Shown piece by piece: positions 1-11,126 of a stretch of 64,000 nucleotides of DNA. Made by a program: the position numbers and the translations under genes. This stretch comes from Tetrastigma voinierianum. Lineage: Eukaryota; Streptophyta; Magnoliopsida; Vitales; Vitaceae. Where the stretch lies: assembly GCA_016808115.1 (NCBI GenBank), contig JAEQBH010001380.1:186001-250000 (forward strand). The letters run 5' to 3'. Every line of letters starts with the position of its first letter. Position 1 is the stretch's first letter. Below the pieces are notes generated by a model. It ran no database searches. It worked only from the letters and a program-made list of their open reading frames with translations, and was not told where the DNA came from.

Positions 1-1920
1 TTGGTATGCATTGACTAAGACAGGTTGTGTAAGACGAAAGTGTTATGGAAAATGGTAAAATGCGTGTTGGTCAAAACCTGAAATTTTCTAGATCTCGAAT
101 GATAAGCGGTTCACATTGGAATCGTCTCTCGAAATCCCAAGTAACACGTTGAATTTCGTCTCGAATGAGACGGTCGAAATTGCACGTTTTTGAGCATTAG
201 TGTCGGATGTAGTAAAGCGAATACGAGGTGACAAAAGTCACTATAACGTATCTTCGTGTGATACGTGTTTCGTGATAGAAAACGAAAATGAATAGTAGGA
301 TGGTGTAAAATGTCGAGAATCCAAGATTTGAAGGCATTTGGTGAATAGTTAAATGATAATAAAGACGAGAAATAGTGCATAGTGTTATCTTCCCCAGCAA
401 TTTTGAGACCAAAAACGTGGGAGAGGAAGGGGATCTGGGTGGGTTTGAATTTTTTGAAACCTAGTGAGAGTGTGACTTCTCTCTAAGATTATGGGCGTCG
501 TAGCCGGGTCGTCGAGGGACAGAAGGAAAGTGACTCTGGAGTGAGGCCTACGTGTGAGCTCCGGTTTAAGGAGTTTCAACAAACTCCATGAGGTAGGGGT
601 TTTATCCTACTTGTTTTACTCTTGATTTAAGAGCTTTGTTGATGTTTAGATTGGGTTGAGGCACTTGAGCAATGGATTTGATCGATGCCGAATCTTCAGG
701 CAGAGTGTTGGAATTTAAGAAACCAGTGGTGCGATCGTAGCGATTTTATGGGTTGTTTTGGAGTGTTGTGTTGTAATTTGTGGAAACAAATTGTATTGTG
801 GCGTGTATGGGGCCGGAAATGGCTATAAATTCGAGTTCACGAAGTGGAACCGATGTTGGTGATTTAATCGTGAATAGTAGCAGGGGTTTCCTTGTTCATG
901 TGAATAGTGTTCTGAGAAATAAATTTTGTAGAAAATGTGTTTTTGGTTGGAGTAATTCAATCGGGTGCTAAGTGGTTGTTAATTAGCCCGCATTAGAGCT
1001 AATTTTTGGTGTAATGGATTGTAGAAATTGCATAACATGTTTATGTGATTAATTATGTAAATGTATATCATGTTATATATATTTGCATGTGTTATATCAG
1101 ATTTGTATTGGAATTGTCATGCATTCCATATGCCTTTGGGGCACCACTAGAGCGATGGTGAGTGCATGAGGTGGTTTATTAAGAGAGTAGTTCGGGTTGA
1201 CTAATAATAATTGCTCCGAGTGTGTCCATTCTGATAACCGGTAGTCCATATAAAATATCAATCGTTGGAGTCGGCCCAATTGATATACATCGGAGAGTTG
1301 TCCACAATTAAAAAAAAACAAATATCGTTATTTTGAAAATAATATTTCTCATACGTGGCTTAGGCAAGTGTGAGGGAGTCGATGAGGACTCGGGGTCTGA
1401 GTTGGTCATGTAGACATTCGAGTAGGATCACGTATTTACTTGAATGTGTGTTTTCATTGGAGCATTGCATATGCACTTAGGTGGAAGTAACCCGTTTAAG
1501 GTAATTCCCTTCGCCGGGCATTAGCTCACCTTATCGAGGTATTTCGGGTACAAAGGCGCACGGGAAACGGGCGCTCATCGCAAGAGGCAGCTTTAGAAGA
1601 AAGCGGGTTGTGGCTTTGGTTTTATGATGTACTACATGTATTAAAATTTTAGTTTGTATATGTGTTGTATAAATGGAATTTAACTCTTGTAACTATGGTA
1701 TATAGTTGGTATGGTGATGAGTATTGTTTTATGGGCCTAAGTGGCCGTGTTTACTCATATATATATATTTGGGTGTTGTGGTTGGGACGAGGTGGTTCTT
1801 GGGTGAGCTAAGGTGCGGGGATCTGCCCGATTACAATCAGGTGTGTCGGGTTACCCGACATCCACGAGTATTCAGCGGGTTGATGGGTAGTCGGCGGGAC
1901 TACCGGTTTTAGGCGTCACA
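1..1920 (+). repeat. Family-A gypsy LTR, copy A1
   Basis: Long terminal repeat of the gypsy family that recurs through the window. It shares with the other copies the block around 85-185 (TTTTCTAGATCTCG, then a TCGAATTTCG-type stretch), a middle block with CATGCACTTAGGTGGAAGTAACC-like sequence near 1470, and the terminal AGGCGTCACA at 1911-1920. The 5' edge lies within the first about 30 bases and is poorly conserved. A short CGGAGAGTTGTCC unit at about 1,290 is one copy of the minisatellite that is expanded in other copies. No coding capacity; the short open frames in it are chance frames. Confidence 0.75.
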
Positions 1921-2049
1921 AGTTAATGGGGTTCTGATCGAAAATCGGTACCCATTGCGGATTGATGACTTGTTTGATTAATAGTTAAGGAGCGCGAGTC
2001 TACTCCGGGATGACCTTCTCCTTTGGTTACCATCGGTGAGGGGTTAGGG

Positions 2050-2859
2050 AGACAAATATCCCTAAGACAGCGTTCAGGACGCGTTATGGGCACTTTGAGT
2101 TTACAGTGATGCCCTTTGGATTGAAGAATGCGCCAGCAGCATTCATGGACCTCATGCATAGGGTATTCCAACCCTATCTAGATCGGAGTTGTCGTGGTTT
2201 CGTGGATGACATGTGATACATTCTAGTCGGAGAGAGCATGAGTATCGTTTTGAGGATTGTGTTACGGGTTGTTGAGAGACCATCAATTTGTATGCCAAGT
2301 TCGATAAGTGTGAGTTTTGGCTTCTTTGAGGTGAGATTACTGGGACATGTGGTGTGAAGCCATCAGGCGTGTCGATGGGCCACTGGCGAGGAAGGTCGGC
2401 GATGAGTTAGGAGGAGGCCGGAAGTGGAGTCTTCGAGATATGTAGTTTCTTGGATTAGTTTGGAGTGCTAGATTCATTGAGATTTCTCACAGATTAACCT
2501 TTTTATGTGAATTAACTGGAAGGAAATTGATTTGATTAGGATGACGGATGCGGAGGCATTCTAAGAGTTAAAGAGAGCCCCACTTGGCTCCTATCTAGAT
2601 AGTCCGAGACGGGGTGGTACCTGGTATGTTGTGATGCCTCGAGGCGGGCCCAGGGATGTGTTTGATGCGATCCAGGAGGTAGTTATGGTTCCTATCGGTT
2701 GAAAGTCATGCGGCGGGGTACCCCACACACTGACATCAGAGTTGTGACCATAGTCTTCGCCTTGAAGATTTAGGCGCCATGACTAATGAAGGAAACCGGT
2801 TAAGTGTACTCAGGACATGAAGTCTAAGTATATTTTCAGCAGTGGGACCTGATATGAAA
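2050..2859 (+). pseudogene. Ty3/gypsy RT-RNase H fragment
   Basis: Decayed reverse transcriptase and RNase H of a gypsy polyprotein. About 2,070-2,210 reads IPKTAFRTRYGHFEF, then VMPFGLKNAPAAF and the active-site-like FVDD at 2,199-2,210, followed at once by a stop. About 2,290-2,360 carries the KFDKCEFW-type thumb in a shifted frame. About 2,630-2,860 carries RNase H blocks (CDASR, then VFALKI). There are many stops and frameshifts. Gag, protease and integrase are missing. The fragment lies between two LTRs of the same orientation, so it is probably the internally deleted core of one element; two separate insertions are the alternative. Confidence 0.8.
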
Positions 2860-4530
2860 TGTATGGCTTAGGGAAAATTACCCAATTTTCTTAAAGGGTA
2901 AAATGGTCATTTTGGTCAAAATCCGAAAATTTTACTAAAGATCTCGGTAATGACGGACTTCAGTTGGATTTGTCTCGTGAGAAATCTAGCTACCACATTA
3001 AATTTAGTGAATTAGAACCGGTAGGAATTTCACATTTTCGAGAATGAATTAATCGAGTCTTAGTATGGCCAGTGGTGAGGCATGTGATCATGATAAACCT
3101 CACTATGCATATACCCATGTGACACATGTTGCATGATTAGTGAGATGATGGAGATGAATGGCTTAGATTAAGCCATGTGTCAAAAATCAAGACTAAAGGA
3201 CAAAATGAGGATTTAGTGAAAATAGTAAGTGAATAAGACAAAAGAAGAAATAGTCTTCTTCTTCGCCATTTTGGCAAGAGAAAACGTGCAGTAGGTGTGG
3301 GTTTCATATTTTAGAGAGAGAAATAGTGACTTATATACAGATTTCCGGCGTTTAATTTGTCGGTTCGTTGAGTAAGAAGCAAAGTTATTCTACGCAAGGG
3401 CTACGCTATGGGCACCGATTTCAGAGTTCCGACAACCCCAAGAGGTGGGATCTTTTCCTACTTGGTTTATTCAAGGTGAGTCATTTTAATGGATGAGGAT
3501 TTGTCGAGGCCTCGAATGATCGTGGTTATTTGCCTCAAAATCTTTGAACCGAGCGAGAAAAATCCCTATCAGGCGGCCGTGAACAAGGCAGCCTGTGGTT
3601 CTACCGTGAACGTGGATATGTCGTGGTGATTTTTGTATTGTCGGTGATTCACAAAATGAATTGTTCGATTGTTATTAGCCCATGAGCTAATTTTGGTGTT
3701 ATTGATTGTGAATTGAATAACATGAATTATGTGAATTAATTTTTGTTAATATATACATGTAAAATATATTAGCATCAATTGTCTTGAACAGATAACGCAT
3801 TCCATATGACCGTAAGACCCTAGAACGACAGCGTGAGTGCATGACACGAAATGAAAAGAAAGTGAAAATGGTTGTGAAAGGAATTTCATGAAGATTCCAA
3901 GAATTGCCTTCGGGAGAGTGGTCCAACGCTCATCTCGCAGGTGCACCTACGACTGCTCGAAAATTATCCAAAGAATTACCGAGGGTAGTCCAATATATTT
4001 ATCGTATCCAGAGTGTGTTTTCAAGAACAAAAGCTTTGTTTTGCAGAAAACCGTATTTTGCTCGTGACGGGCTTAGCATGTGAGAGTCGGGTGAGGACTC
4101 AAGACACGATTGGGCATGCAGACATTCAAGCAGGACTGGGCGTATTTCCGCTGAGCGTGATCGCCGCCATGACATGTGCACTTAGCGGAGTAACCCATGG
4201 AGATTATCACTACTAGCTGGCCACCTCACGAGGGGTCATTCAAGTACAGGGAGTGTACAGGAGGACGACGCTCACTAAAGGCCACGTTTTAGAAGAAAGC
4301 TTGATTGTGGCTTTGACATTTTCTTTGTAAAACATGTATTAGAACTCTAACTTTTGATATATGTTTTGGTTAAGAGTAATGTAATAACTCTTGAACTATT
4401 AAGAGAAAGAAGATATTTTTATAGATGACGATGGCAGCACTGACTGGCGTACATGTCTCACGACATGAGACGGCTGGTATTCCACTGCCGACGGGTTGTC
4501 AACGAGACACCCTGAGATCGGGGCGTCACA
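2860..4530 (+). repeat. Family-A gypsy LTR, copy A2
   Basis: LTR of the same family and orientation as the one at 1-1920. It starts near TGTATGGCTTAGGGAAAATT and ends GGGGCGTCACA at 4,520-4,530. It holds the TTTTCTAGATCTCG-like block near 2,930 and the GTGCACTTAGCGGAGTAACC block near 4,175. The flanks do not show a matching 5-bp duplication (TGAAA and ACCCT), so it is better read as the 3' LTR of the deleted element that begins at the window edge than as a clean solo LTR. The two LTRs have diverged heavily, which suggests great age. Confidence 0.7.
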
Positions 4531-4845
4531 ACCCTAATAAAGAATTAATGGGCTTCTAGCCAAGAGTAAACTAAGGTGAAAACGCATCGCATTCCGCCTT
4601 CGTTCGCACTTAGTGTCTTAACCTAAACCGTTAACGAAGATGAATTGTCATTCACTAAAATGTATAATAATTGTTTATCCACTAAGAGGGCGAATGTTAT
4701 TGACTAGGGATGGTGAGATCACCTAACCTAGACCGAGATCGGCGGGAATGAAACGAGCCGATGTACTTTCCTTTCGCTAGTTCTTCATACTTCTATTCGA
4801 TTCAAGTATCAAGTACTTGTCAACATAATCATATTCGGATTTCAA
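4531..4845. other. Unassigned spacer between opposed LTRs
   Basis: About 315 bases between a plus-strand and a minus-strand family-A LTR. I see no coding signal, no inverted terminal repeat and no match to the other repeats in the window. It would be the loop if the two flanking LTRs paired. Confidence 0.4.
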
Positions 4846-7482
4846 GCGCGACACCCTCATCCTCGGCCCTGGCTGACAACCCGCCAACCTCTAATACTTC
4901 ATGATGTCGGCAACTGCACATTACTACAACATCGTGTCCCTTCCTGTGGCCCATGATTTAACGGTAACGCAGCCCCTTGTACGGGAAGTCAGACTCCAAA
5001 ATACAACCTGTACAATTACATGGCAACATGGCCCAATAACATTGCTACAACGACCACACCGGGTCCACATATTTAGCAAAAATGGCCACGAGGGCCCATT
5101 TATCCATACTCAAACATATAATCACATGACTATAACCATAGTCCATAAAAGAGTTTAAATTACATCACTTTATACAAGTACTACAACTCCATATATATTT
5201 ACAAATATATCAAAGCCAATAACCGGCTTTCTTCATATGTGGTCTCAAATGCGGGTCACCGTCGCACTGACCAGACCAGTAGGGTCCCACGACGGGCCAG
5301 TAGTGATAATCTCCTACAAGGGCTACTCCCCACCTAAGTGCACATGCAATGACATCTAAACAAACAAACAAACAAACATTCAAGTGAATCATGTATATCC
5401 CTACTTAAATGTCTACATGTCATATGAGAATCGCGACCCACTATCCTGTATATCCCGAGTCCTCACCGACTTCATACACGCACCTCTGTCAAGTGTGAAC
5501 TAATTGCCATTTCGATGACAACCCAAGATTACTTCCAATCTTTTCATTTTTCATTTACAACCATAAGCCTCGAGTCCTCACCTAATTTCTCAAACATGCA
5601 TTTTCATGAATGAAAACCATTTCCAAACAAAGGTATTTGTTTTTAATCGTGGACAACCCTCCGATATAAATAGTGGACACACTTCGATAATCTATTTTAT
5701 GGACAACCCTCTGATGTATATCAATTGGGCAGATTCTGACGATTGATATTATATGGACAACCCTCCGATGTATATCAATCGCGCATCTGGACATTGATAT
5801 TATATAGACAACCCTCCGATGTATATCGACGATTGATATTATATGGACAACCCTCCGATGTCGCAGTGGACACACTCCGATAACAATATTGTTGATCAAC
5901 CCTCCGAAACAATTCTTCAAGAACCACCCATGCACTCACTCCTATTTGCTCCTAGGGTGCCCTCAAAGGTATGAAAATGCAATGAGCCATTTCCATTTTC
6001 TAACCCGCACGACCCATTTGACGTTGTCCTATTAACCGGTTTCCACTAATCAACACCATACGCAATGTTGGTCCACAACCGTACTCTCACTACACACCAT
6101 CAAGACCCACCAGTTGTCGATCTCAACTATGCACTCACACCCATGTTATGCGATGCTTCGCATGCATAATGCAATTATGCCATTGCCTATTCATACCATG
6201 CTACATATATAATGAGAACTATATGTGCATACATATTCATGCATATTTATCCATGCATCATTTGGACATTCATATTAAGGTTCATACAAATTCCAAATCA
6301 AACATACTAATTCAAGCATATATGGACATCACAAGTCACTACCACCCGGGTAATGACACACATCAATCCCTAGGCCTAGTGATGACACAATTTGTCCATG
6401 ACTAGCCTCCAACGAGCCATGTAATGGCCTCAATCATGTACAACTATGTGTCATTTATTTGTCACACAAATGACATGAACCACTCAACTGCTATTATTCA
6501 CTTCTCCCAACAATAACACACAAACGGCCCAAATTCTGACCTATATAAATAAAGTACACTCTCGTCCCTTCACGGTTTATCGAATATCATGATACCAAAA
6601 CACACCACAAAACCTGAAGACATCAGTCCCGGATCAAAACCAAATCCTCATCACGCCGGATCGCTCAAAATAGTCCCGGCCTTCCGCTATGACTGCTTAA
6701 AATGGGCCTTAAATTCAGCTCCCGAATCACTCAAAATGTACTAAATTAAGCCTGACCGTCCAAAACAATTCGAAATTTCTAAAAATTCCTATACTCAGTC
6801 CAAAAATTTGAGAAATGAAATTTACGGCCTTTCACGGCCTCTAAGCCAATCCATAGCCATTAAATAACCTTTAGGCTAGAAATAACACAAGTAAGAAAAT
6901 TTCCTACCTCGTGGAGTTTGACTAAACTCCAAGATTTTGGTGTCTATGCGTAGCTCTCATCGCGTAGATCAACTTTGCCTTCGGCTCTGATAAAAACTTA
7001 CGGTCCGATTTCCATAGATCTGAGAAAGAAACAAAGAGAAGAAAAATTAAAAATAAATCCTCTCACCGACGCTCTCTCTCTCTCTTCGAACCAAAACGCC
7101 TCTCGCTGACTTTTGTTTTATCTTTTTTTTTTTAATTTTATTTTATTATTCTTATTATTATTTTCTTTTTCTTTTTCTTAATCTTTATTTCCTCATTGCA
7201 TCATCAATCATGTGACTAATCAGAGCTTATTATCTATGCACCACATACTCTTGCCATGTGTCACTCTCGGGGGTGCCATATGGCATCCGACACCTCACGC
7301 CTCTTTAAAAACGTGTAATTCCACTATCTCGCACTTACCTAAAATTTTCTGGTCACTAGATTTCATGAGACCTAATTTAACTATAATCCATTTCATTATC
7401 CGAGATCTAGAGAATTTTCGGTTTTCAATCAATTACTGCTTTACCCTTTTTCGTAAAAAATTGAATTTTTCCCGCTTCTACA
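4846..7482 (-). repeat. Family-A gypsy LTR, copy A3, reversed
   Basis: Reverse-strand family-A LTR. On the plus strand it opens with a decayed GCGACACCC (the usual end is TGTGACGCCCC) and closes with CCCGCTTCTACA at 7,471-7,482, the complement of the TGTAGAAGCGGG start. The block near 7,400 (CCGAGATCTAGAGAATTTTC) and the block near 5,320-5,350 (ACTCCCCACCTAAGTGCACAT) fix its identity. At about 2.64 kb it is longer than the other copies (1.8-2.1 kb); part of the excess is the minisatellite at 5,640-5,912. No gypsy internal sequence abuts either end and I see no clear target duplication. Confidence 0.75.
5640..5912 (-). repeat. LTR-internal minisatellite, CGGAGGGTTGTCC core
   Basis: Tandem units, written on the plus strand as GGACAACCCTCCGATRTATATC with variable spacers, spaced about 30-60 bp, with at least six cores. 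The open frame across it on the minus strand is a product of the repeat, not a gene. The same core occurs once or twice in the other LTR copies of the family and about ten times at 36,541-36,810. Confidence 0.8.
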
Positions 7483-8781
7483 TCGCGTTTTGGTAGTTTA
7501 CCAAATAAAATCAAACGACAGCGAAATATGCATATGTCAATTGAAAGTAATCAACGCATAATGTTTTGAAATAGAGAAATTGGGATGAATTTTCAAATAT
7601 CATGGCGTGCATTATTTGAATTCGTAAAATGATATTGTCATATTGACATAACGAATCGGCACTTGGAAATGTGAAATTTGAAATGTTTGACAATTAATCG
7701 TACGTGGCGATTAATCAATTGTAAATGAATTGATTAATCTTTCAAGCATTCAATTGAATCATATACCGACGACCACTACGGATGTCAATCTAAGATCCGC
7801 CATGAAGGCAACCAATTGTTCACAATGTCCCACATGGCGGATGCACCAATCGCATCCGCTATGATGGTGTATGGTATTGTTAAAATGTCCCACTGACGAT
7901 GTGCACCAATCGACATCCGCTGGCGATGGCGATGACATTTTTAAATGACCACTTAAGGGATGTACCAATCCAAGATTCATGATAGGAGACCAAAATTGTT
8001 AAATGTGTAAGCACCTTACCGAATGACAAAAAGGACGGGATTCATCGAACGGAATCCGTTATGAATGTGAATTGTATAGACAAAGTGAAATAACAAACTT
8101 TGATCGGTGTAACTGGGATTTGTAAACTAAATACATCCTTGGAAGTATATGTTTGAATCTCATGATTGAAGAACAATTGGTTGTAATGTGAAATGCACAT
8201 TTTGATATGATCCATTTATTTGTAAAGTGAAAGTAAGTGAAAATGAATAAGCATGAGTATAGTTTGTTGCAAAGGCATGGTTTTATGATAAACGATGTTG
8301 TGTTAAATCGAAAATTGAAATAATCAGATAGGAACCACTACATGAAAAATGCTTAGCTTGTAGTTTTTATTTATACGTTGTGCTTCGAGTAAATGTGAAA
8401 GAAGATTAAGAAGCGCAGTCATAAAGAGTTATGGCAGAGTAAGTATATAATCACATATGCATATCATTTCTTTTGAAATGATGTGATATTTTGTGAACAA
8501 AAGAATTAATATCTCGAATAGTGTTTTGTATATCATTTTGTAAAGGCATGATACGCTCATTTGTAAATCAGACAGATAAAAGCAATGTTTATGGCCTACC
8601 TATTTGACACACTACTCGTGACTGAAAACTCTAAAATGAAATGACATAAATAAAATGTTTTGATAAGATAAATGAATACGCTGAGTAAACCCAAGCCGTT
8701 CGATCCGCCATATGGGCTGGCCGAGGATTCGTGTCGCGATACTTTTTTGAAAAATAAAATAAAATAAAAAAAGTGTAAATA
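7483..8781. other. Unassigned AT-rich spacer with a 61-bp tandem repeat
   Basis: No recognisable gene. At about 7,778-7,985 there are roughly four copies of a 61-bp unit (core GATGTGCACCAATCGACATCCGCT) near 7,779, 7,839, 7,898 and 7,959, each more diverged than the last. The rest (8,000-8,780) is AT-rich and looks like an old LTR or untranslated region, but I cannot assign a family. Confidence 0.45.
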
Positions 8782-9855
8782 AAAAGAATTAAACAAGTAT
8801 CCGAACCGGGCTTCTCGATCGCCAATCGGGTCGGATCTGGAAGCGCGGGGCTACAAAGATCACTACTACAAAGTTATGATGACTCAAGAGGAGAGGGGAC
8901 TAATGATGGTAGCGATACTGGAAATGATGGCGAGAATATTGCAGATCCACAACAAAGTCAATATTCATTGAGCCCATTCACCGATGAAGATGATTTCACA
9001 TATACTACACAAGATGAAGACCACGGGTCTAGGAGAGCCATTCGTGCATTGGTCATTGAAACCAGAGGAAGTTATAACAAAGGATGGCCACTCACAATGA
9101 GGGATTCTGCCATTTGAGTCCATGAGTATTGGAACTCAATTCAGTGATTCATCGAATTAGGGCAACAGATTTCCTCCTTATACAATGAGTTATGGTCAGC
9201 CTTCTTCACATTCTTCAGGTTCCATTGGTGAAGAATATGGAATGATTAGGCCCTGTTTAGTAGGTAGAAAATTTTATGTTTTCTCTATTCAAACTTTTCG
9301 AAAACAAGGAAAACGTTGCGAAGTTACGTAGAATAAGACGAAAAACAAATGGAAAACAAAAATGACCACTATTTTCAACATTTATATATGAATCAAAAAC
9401 AGAAAAATCAAGCTCTTGTTTTCGAATTAAATTCAACCAAATGGGGTTGAAATGAAAACTATTTTCAACCAAATTCAAGTACTTAAACTATTTTCAAAAT
9501 GAAAACTAAAGATTAGAATACATTGAAAATTTTCATATTCTGAATTTTGAATAGAGTTGAAAATTTTCGTGAACTAAACGGGGCCTTAACTATCCTCATG
9601 ATCCATAAATGCCATTCCAAATTCCATAACAAATGTAACAAGGATTTCACACAAGCATGTGGGTGAACCCCGAGTTTCCTATCCATGGAGAGGTTGTGGG
9701 TAGGAGTCAAGACATTTATACATGACATATTCAAAGTTACAATCAATATTATTGGAACACCATGTCTTGGTATGAATATTGTCTTCATCAAGATGGGATC
9801 CCTTCATCAAATAATGTAATGGAGTCATATCGGTCTTAATTTTGGTTTTAAATGA
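8782..9855 (+). pseudogene. C-terminal tail of a probable hAT (BED/DUF659-type) transposase
   Basis: An open frame without ATG runs from 8,782 to a stop at 9,115-9,117. It contains an acidic, Ser/Gln-rich stretch with SPFTDEDDFTYTTQDEDHGS. After a frameshift the next stretch (about 9,125-9,248) is Ser/Tyr/Gly-rich (SYGQPSSHSSGSIGEEYG). It continues after the MITE as NYPHDP and, near 9,760, reads NTMSWYEYCLH, finishing in a Phe/Trp/Phe end near 9,850. An acidic, disordered tail with a late WxEYC-like motif and an aromatic end is what I expect of plant hAT/DUF659 transposases; the catalytic and dimerisation regions are not present. This is family-level inference. Removing the MITE with one TTA restores the local frame (M-I-N-Y-P-H-D-P). 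Confidence 0.45.
9246..9588. mobile_element. Tourist-like MITE with TTA target duplication
   Basis: A 337-bp element at 9,249-9,585. The left end reads GGCCCTGTTTAGT and the right end is the complement of GGCCCCGTTTAGT. After a short gap the inverted repeat continues with GAAAATTTT on both sides. TTA flanks it at 9,246-9,248 and 9,586-9,588. The GGCCY-GTTTAG ends and TWA duplication fit PIF/Harbinger (Tourist) MITEs. It carries no transposase and sits inside the transposase tail described above. Confidence 0.85.
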
Positions 9856-10070
9856 CTATCAAATACTTCTATAAATTATAATGAATATCATCTTCAACAA
9901 GTGTATATTTGCTTATTTATGTCTTTTATAGTTCAACAAAGTGTTTTTATGAATTTGTTGTTTTTGAGCACTTTCTCTTTATCGATATTTTTATCAAAAT
10001 ATCCACCGATATTTTTTATATATCTGTAAAATCCAAGTACCGATATATTCGTAATTACCGATATTTTGTT
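9856..10070 (+). repeat. Probable hAT 3' subterminal region with CCGATATTT repeats
   Basis: After the transposase tail the sequence is AT-rich, and at about 9,980-10,072 it carries several copies of an ACCGATATTTT / TATCGATATTT motif. Subterminal short repeats are usual for hAT elements. A related CCGAAATAT/ATCGGAAAA cluster occurs at 49,920-50,100 beside a promoter-like segment, suggesting the two ends of one hAT family. I cannot see a clear terminal inverted repeat or 8-bp duplication. Confidence 0.35.
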
Positions 10071-10620
10071 CCTTGATTATAGTGCATTATACACACTAAC
10101 AAACTCAAATTATGGAAGAATTTACCAAGATAAACCATTTATTGAAATCAATGATGAATGTAGAGAAATTGGTGAAAAAATAGAACCTCAAAAATTAGAC
10201 ATAATAGAAATTCCTACAAATTACATTTTAAGCCTTGAAGATAGTATTCCTGAAGAAAATTATAAAATCAACCCATATTTAGAGGAAATTCACTAATAGT
10301 TCCCAAAGAATAATAAGAGAAGAAATACATTCACCTTTCTTAATTATAGGAAACTATTACAATGGTGAAAGAGAAATTGAAAATACAAAAATACTTATAG
10401 ATACCGGTGCAAGTTGTAACCATATCCAAGCTGATAGATGCAAAATGATAGGAAATATAACAAGTTCATATATCTTTAAGAATTATGATGGCTAAACATT
10501 AGAGTATAATCTAAAAGTAGAAATCCCCATAAAATTACTAGGAATAACCTATATGGTAGATTGCTACAAAGATAACAAAATGCAAGGTAATTTTATTACT
10601 ATGATATTCTCTCTTAGGAA
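10071..10620 (+). pseudogene. Endogenous pararetrovirus pol: upstream part and aspartic protease
   Basis: AT-rich coding remnant of a Caulimoviridae-like polyprotein. The first open part (to about 10,296) is acidic. After a stop, about 10,330-10,620 is a retropepsin-like protease with DTGAS at 10,399-10,413, the class of active-site triad used by these enzymes, in the context ILIDTGASCNHIQ. In-frame stops, one near 10,494, show it is dead. The family assignment rests mainly on the RT and RNase H downstream in the same orientation. No coat or movement protein gene is visible next to it. Confidence 0.7.
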
Positions 10621-11126
10621 ATATAGTTTCTAGATAGACTATATAAAACTATATAAATATAAAATTAATAAAGAAGGAATAGAGTGAGAGATAAGAAAAT
10701 AGGTATTAAAGATAAAACAAAGAAATCACATTCTACTATGGTATTTATAATAGACAAATCTTAAACTAAGCTTTACACATTGATGTAGACACAGGATCAT
10801 AGATTACAATATTTAAAGCTTTATTAAAAAATTAAATAATGAAACTTCAATAAAGGAGTAATCGCAATAAAGAGCAAGCACTTAAACTAAAGAGAATGTA
10901 GAAATAATGATTCATGATAAGATTGTAAAGATAGAAAAGTCTACTCAATATGATTGAAATTAGAATTTGTGATGTTATTATAGAGAAATGATTTCTTAAA
11001 GTAATTTTGCTTTAAATGATACTAAATCAACAATTCACAATTATACAGATAAAAACTCCATGTAATCACTGATGAATCTTAAAGATATTCAAACCTTTAA
11101 AATAAATTACGATCAAAATTCCCAAA
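10621..11126 (+). pseudogene. Degraded pararetrovirus linker between protease and RT
   Basis: About 500 bases of the same AT-rich composition and in line with the viral pol, but so full of stops that no motif can be read. It is placed in the viral remnant by position only. Confidence 0.4.

Noticed and set aside
4901..5158. 85-codon plus-strand open frame
   Set aside because: Inside a reversed family-A LTR; the same region in other copies is not open.
5582..5935. 117-codon minus-strand open frame with repeated HRRVVHIIS-like peptides
   Set aside because: It is the LTR minisatellite read in one frame.
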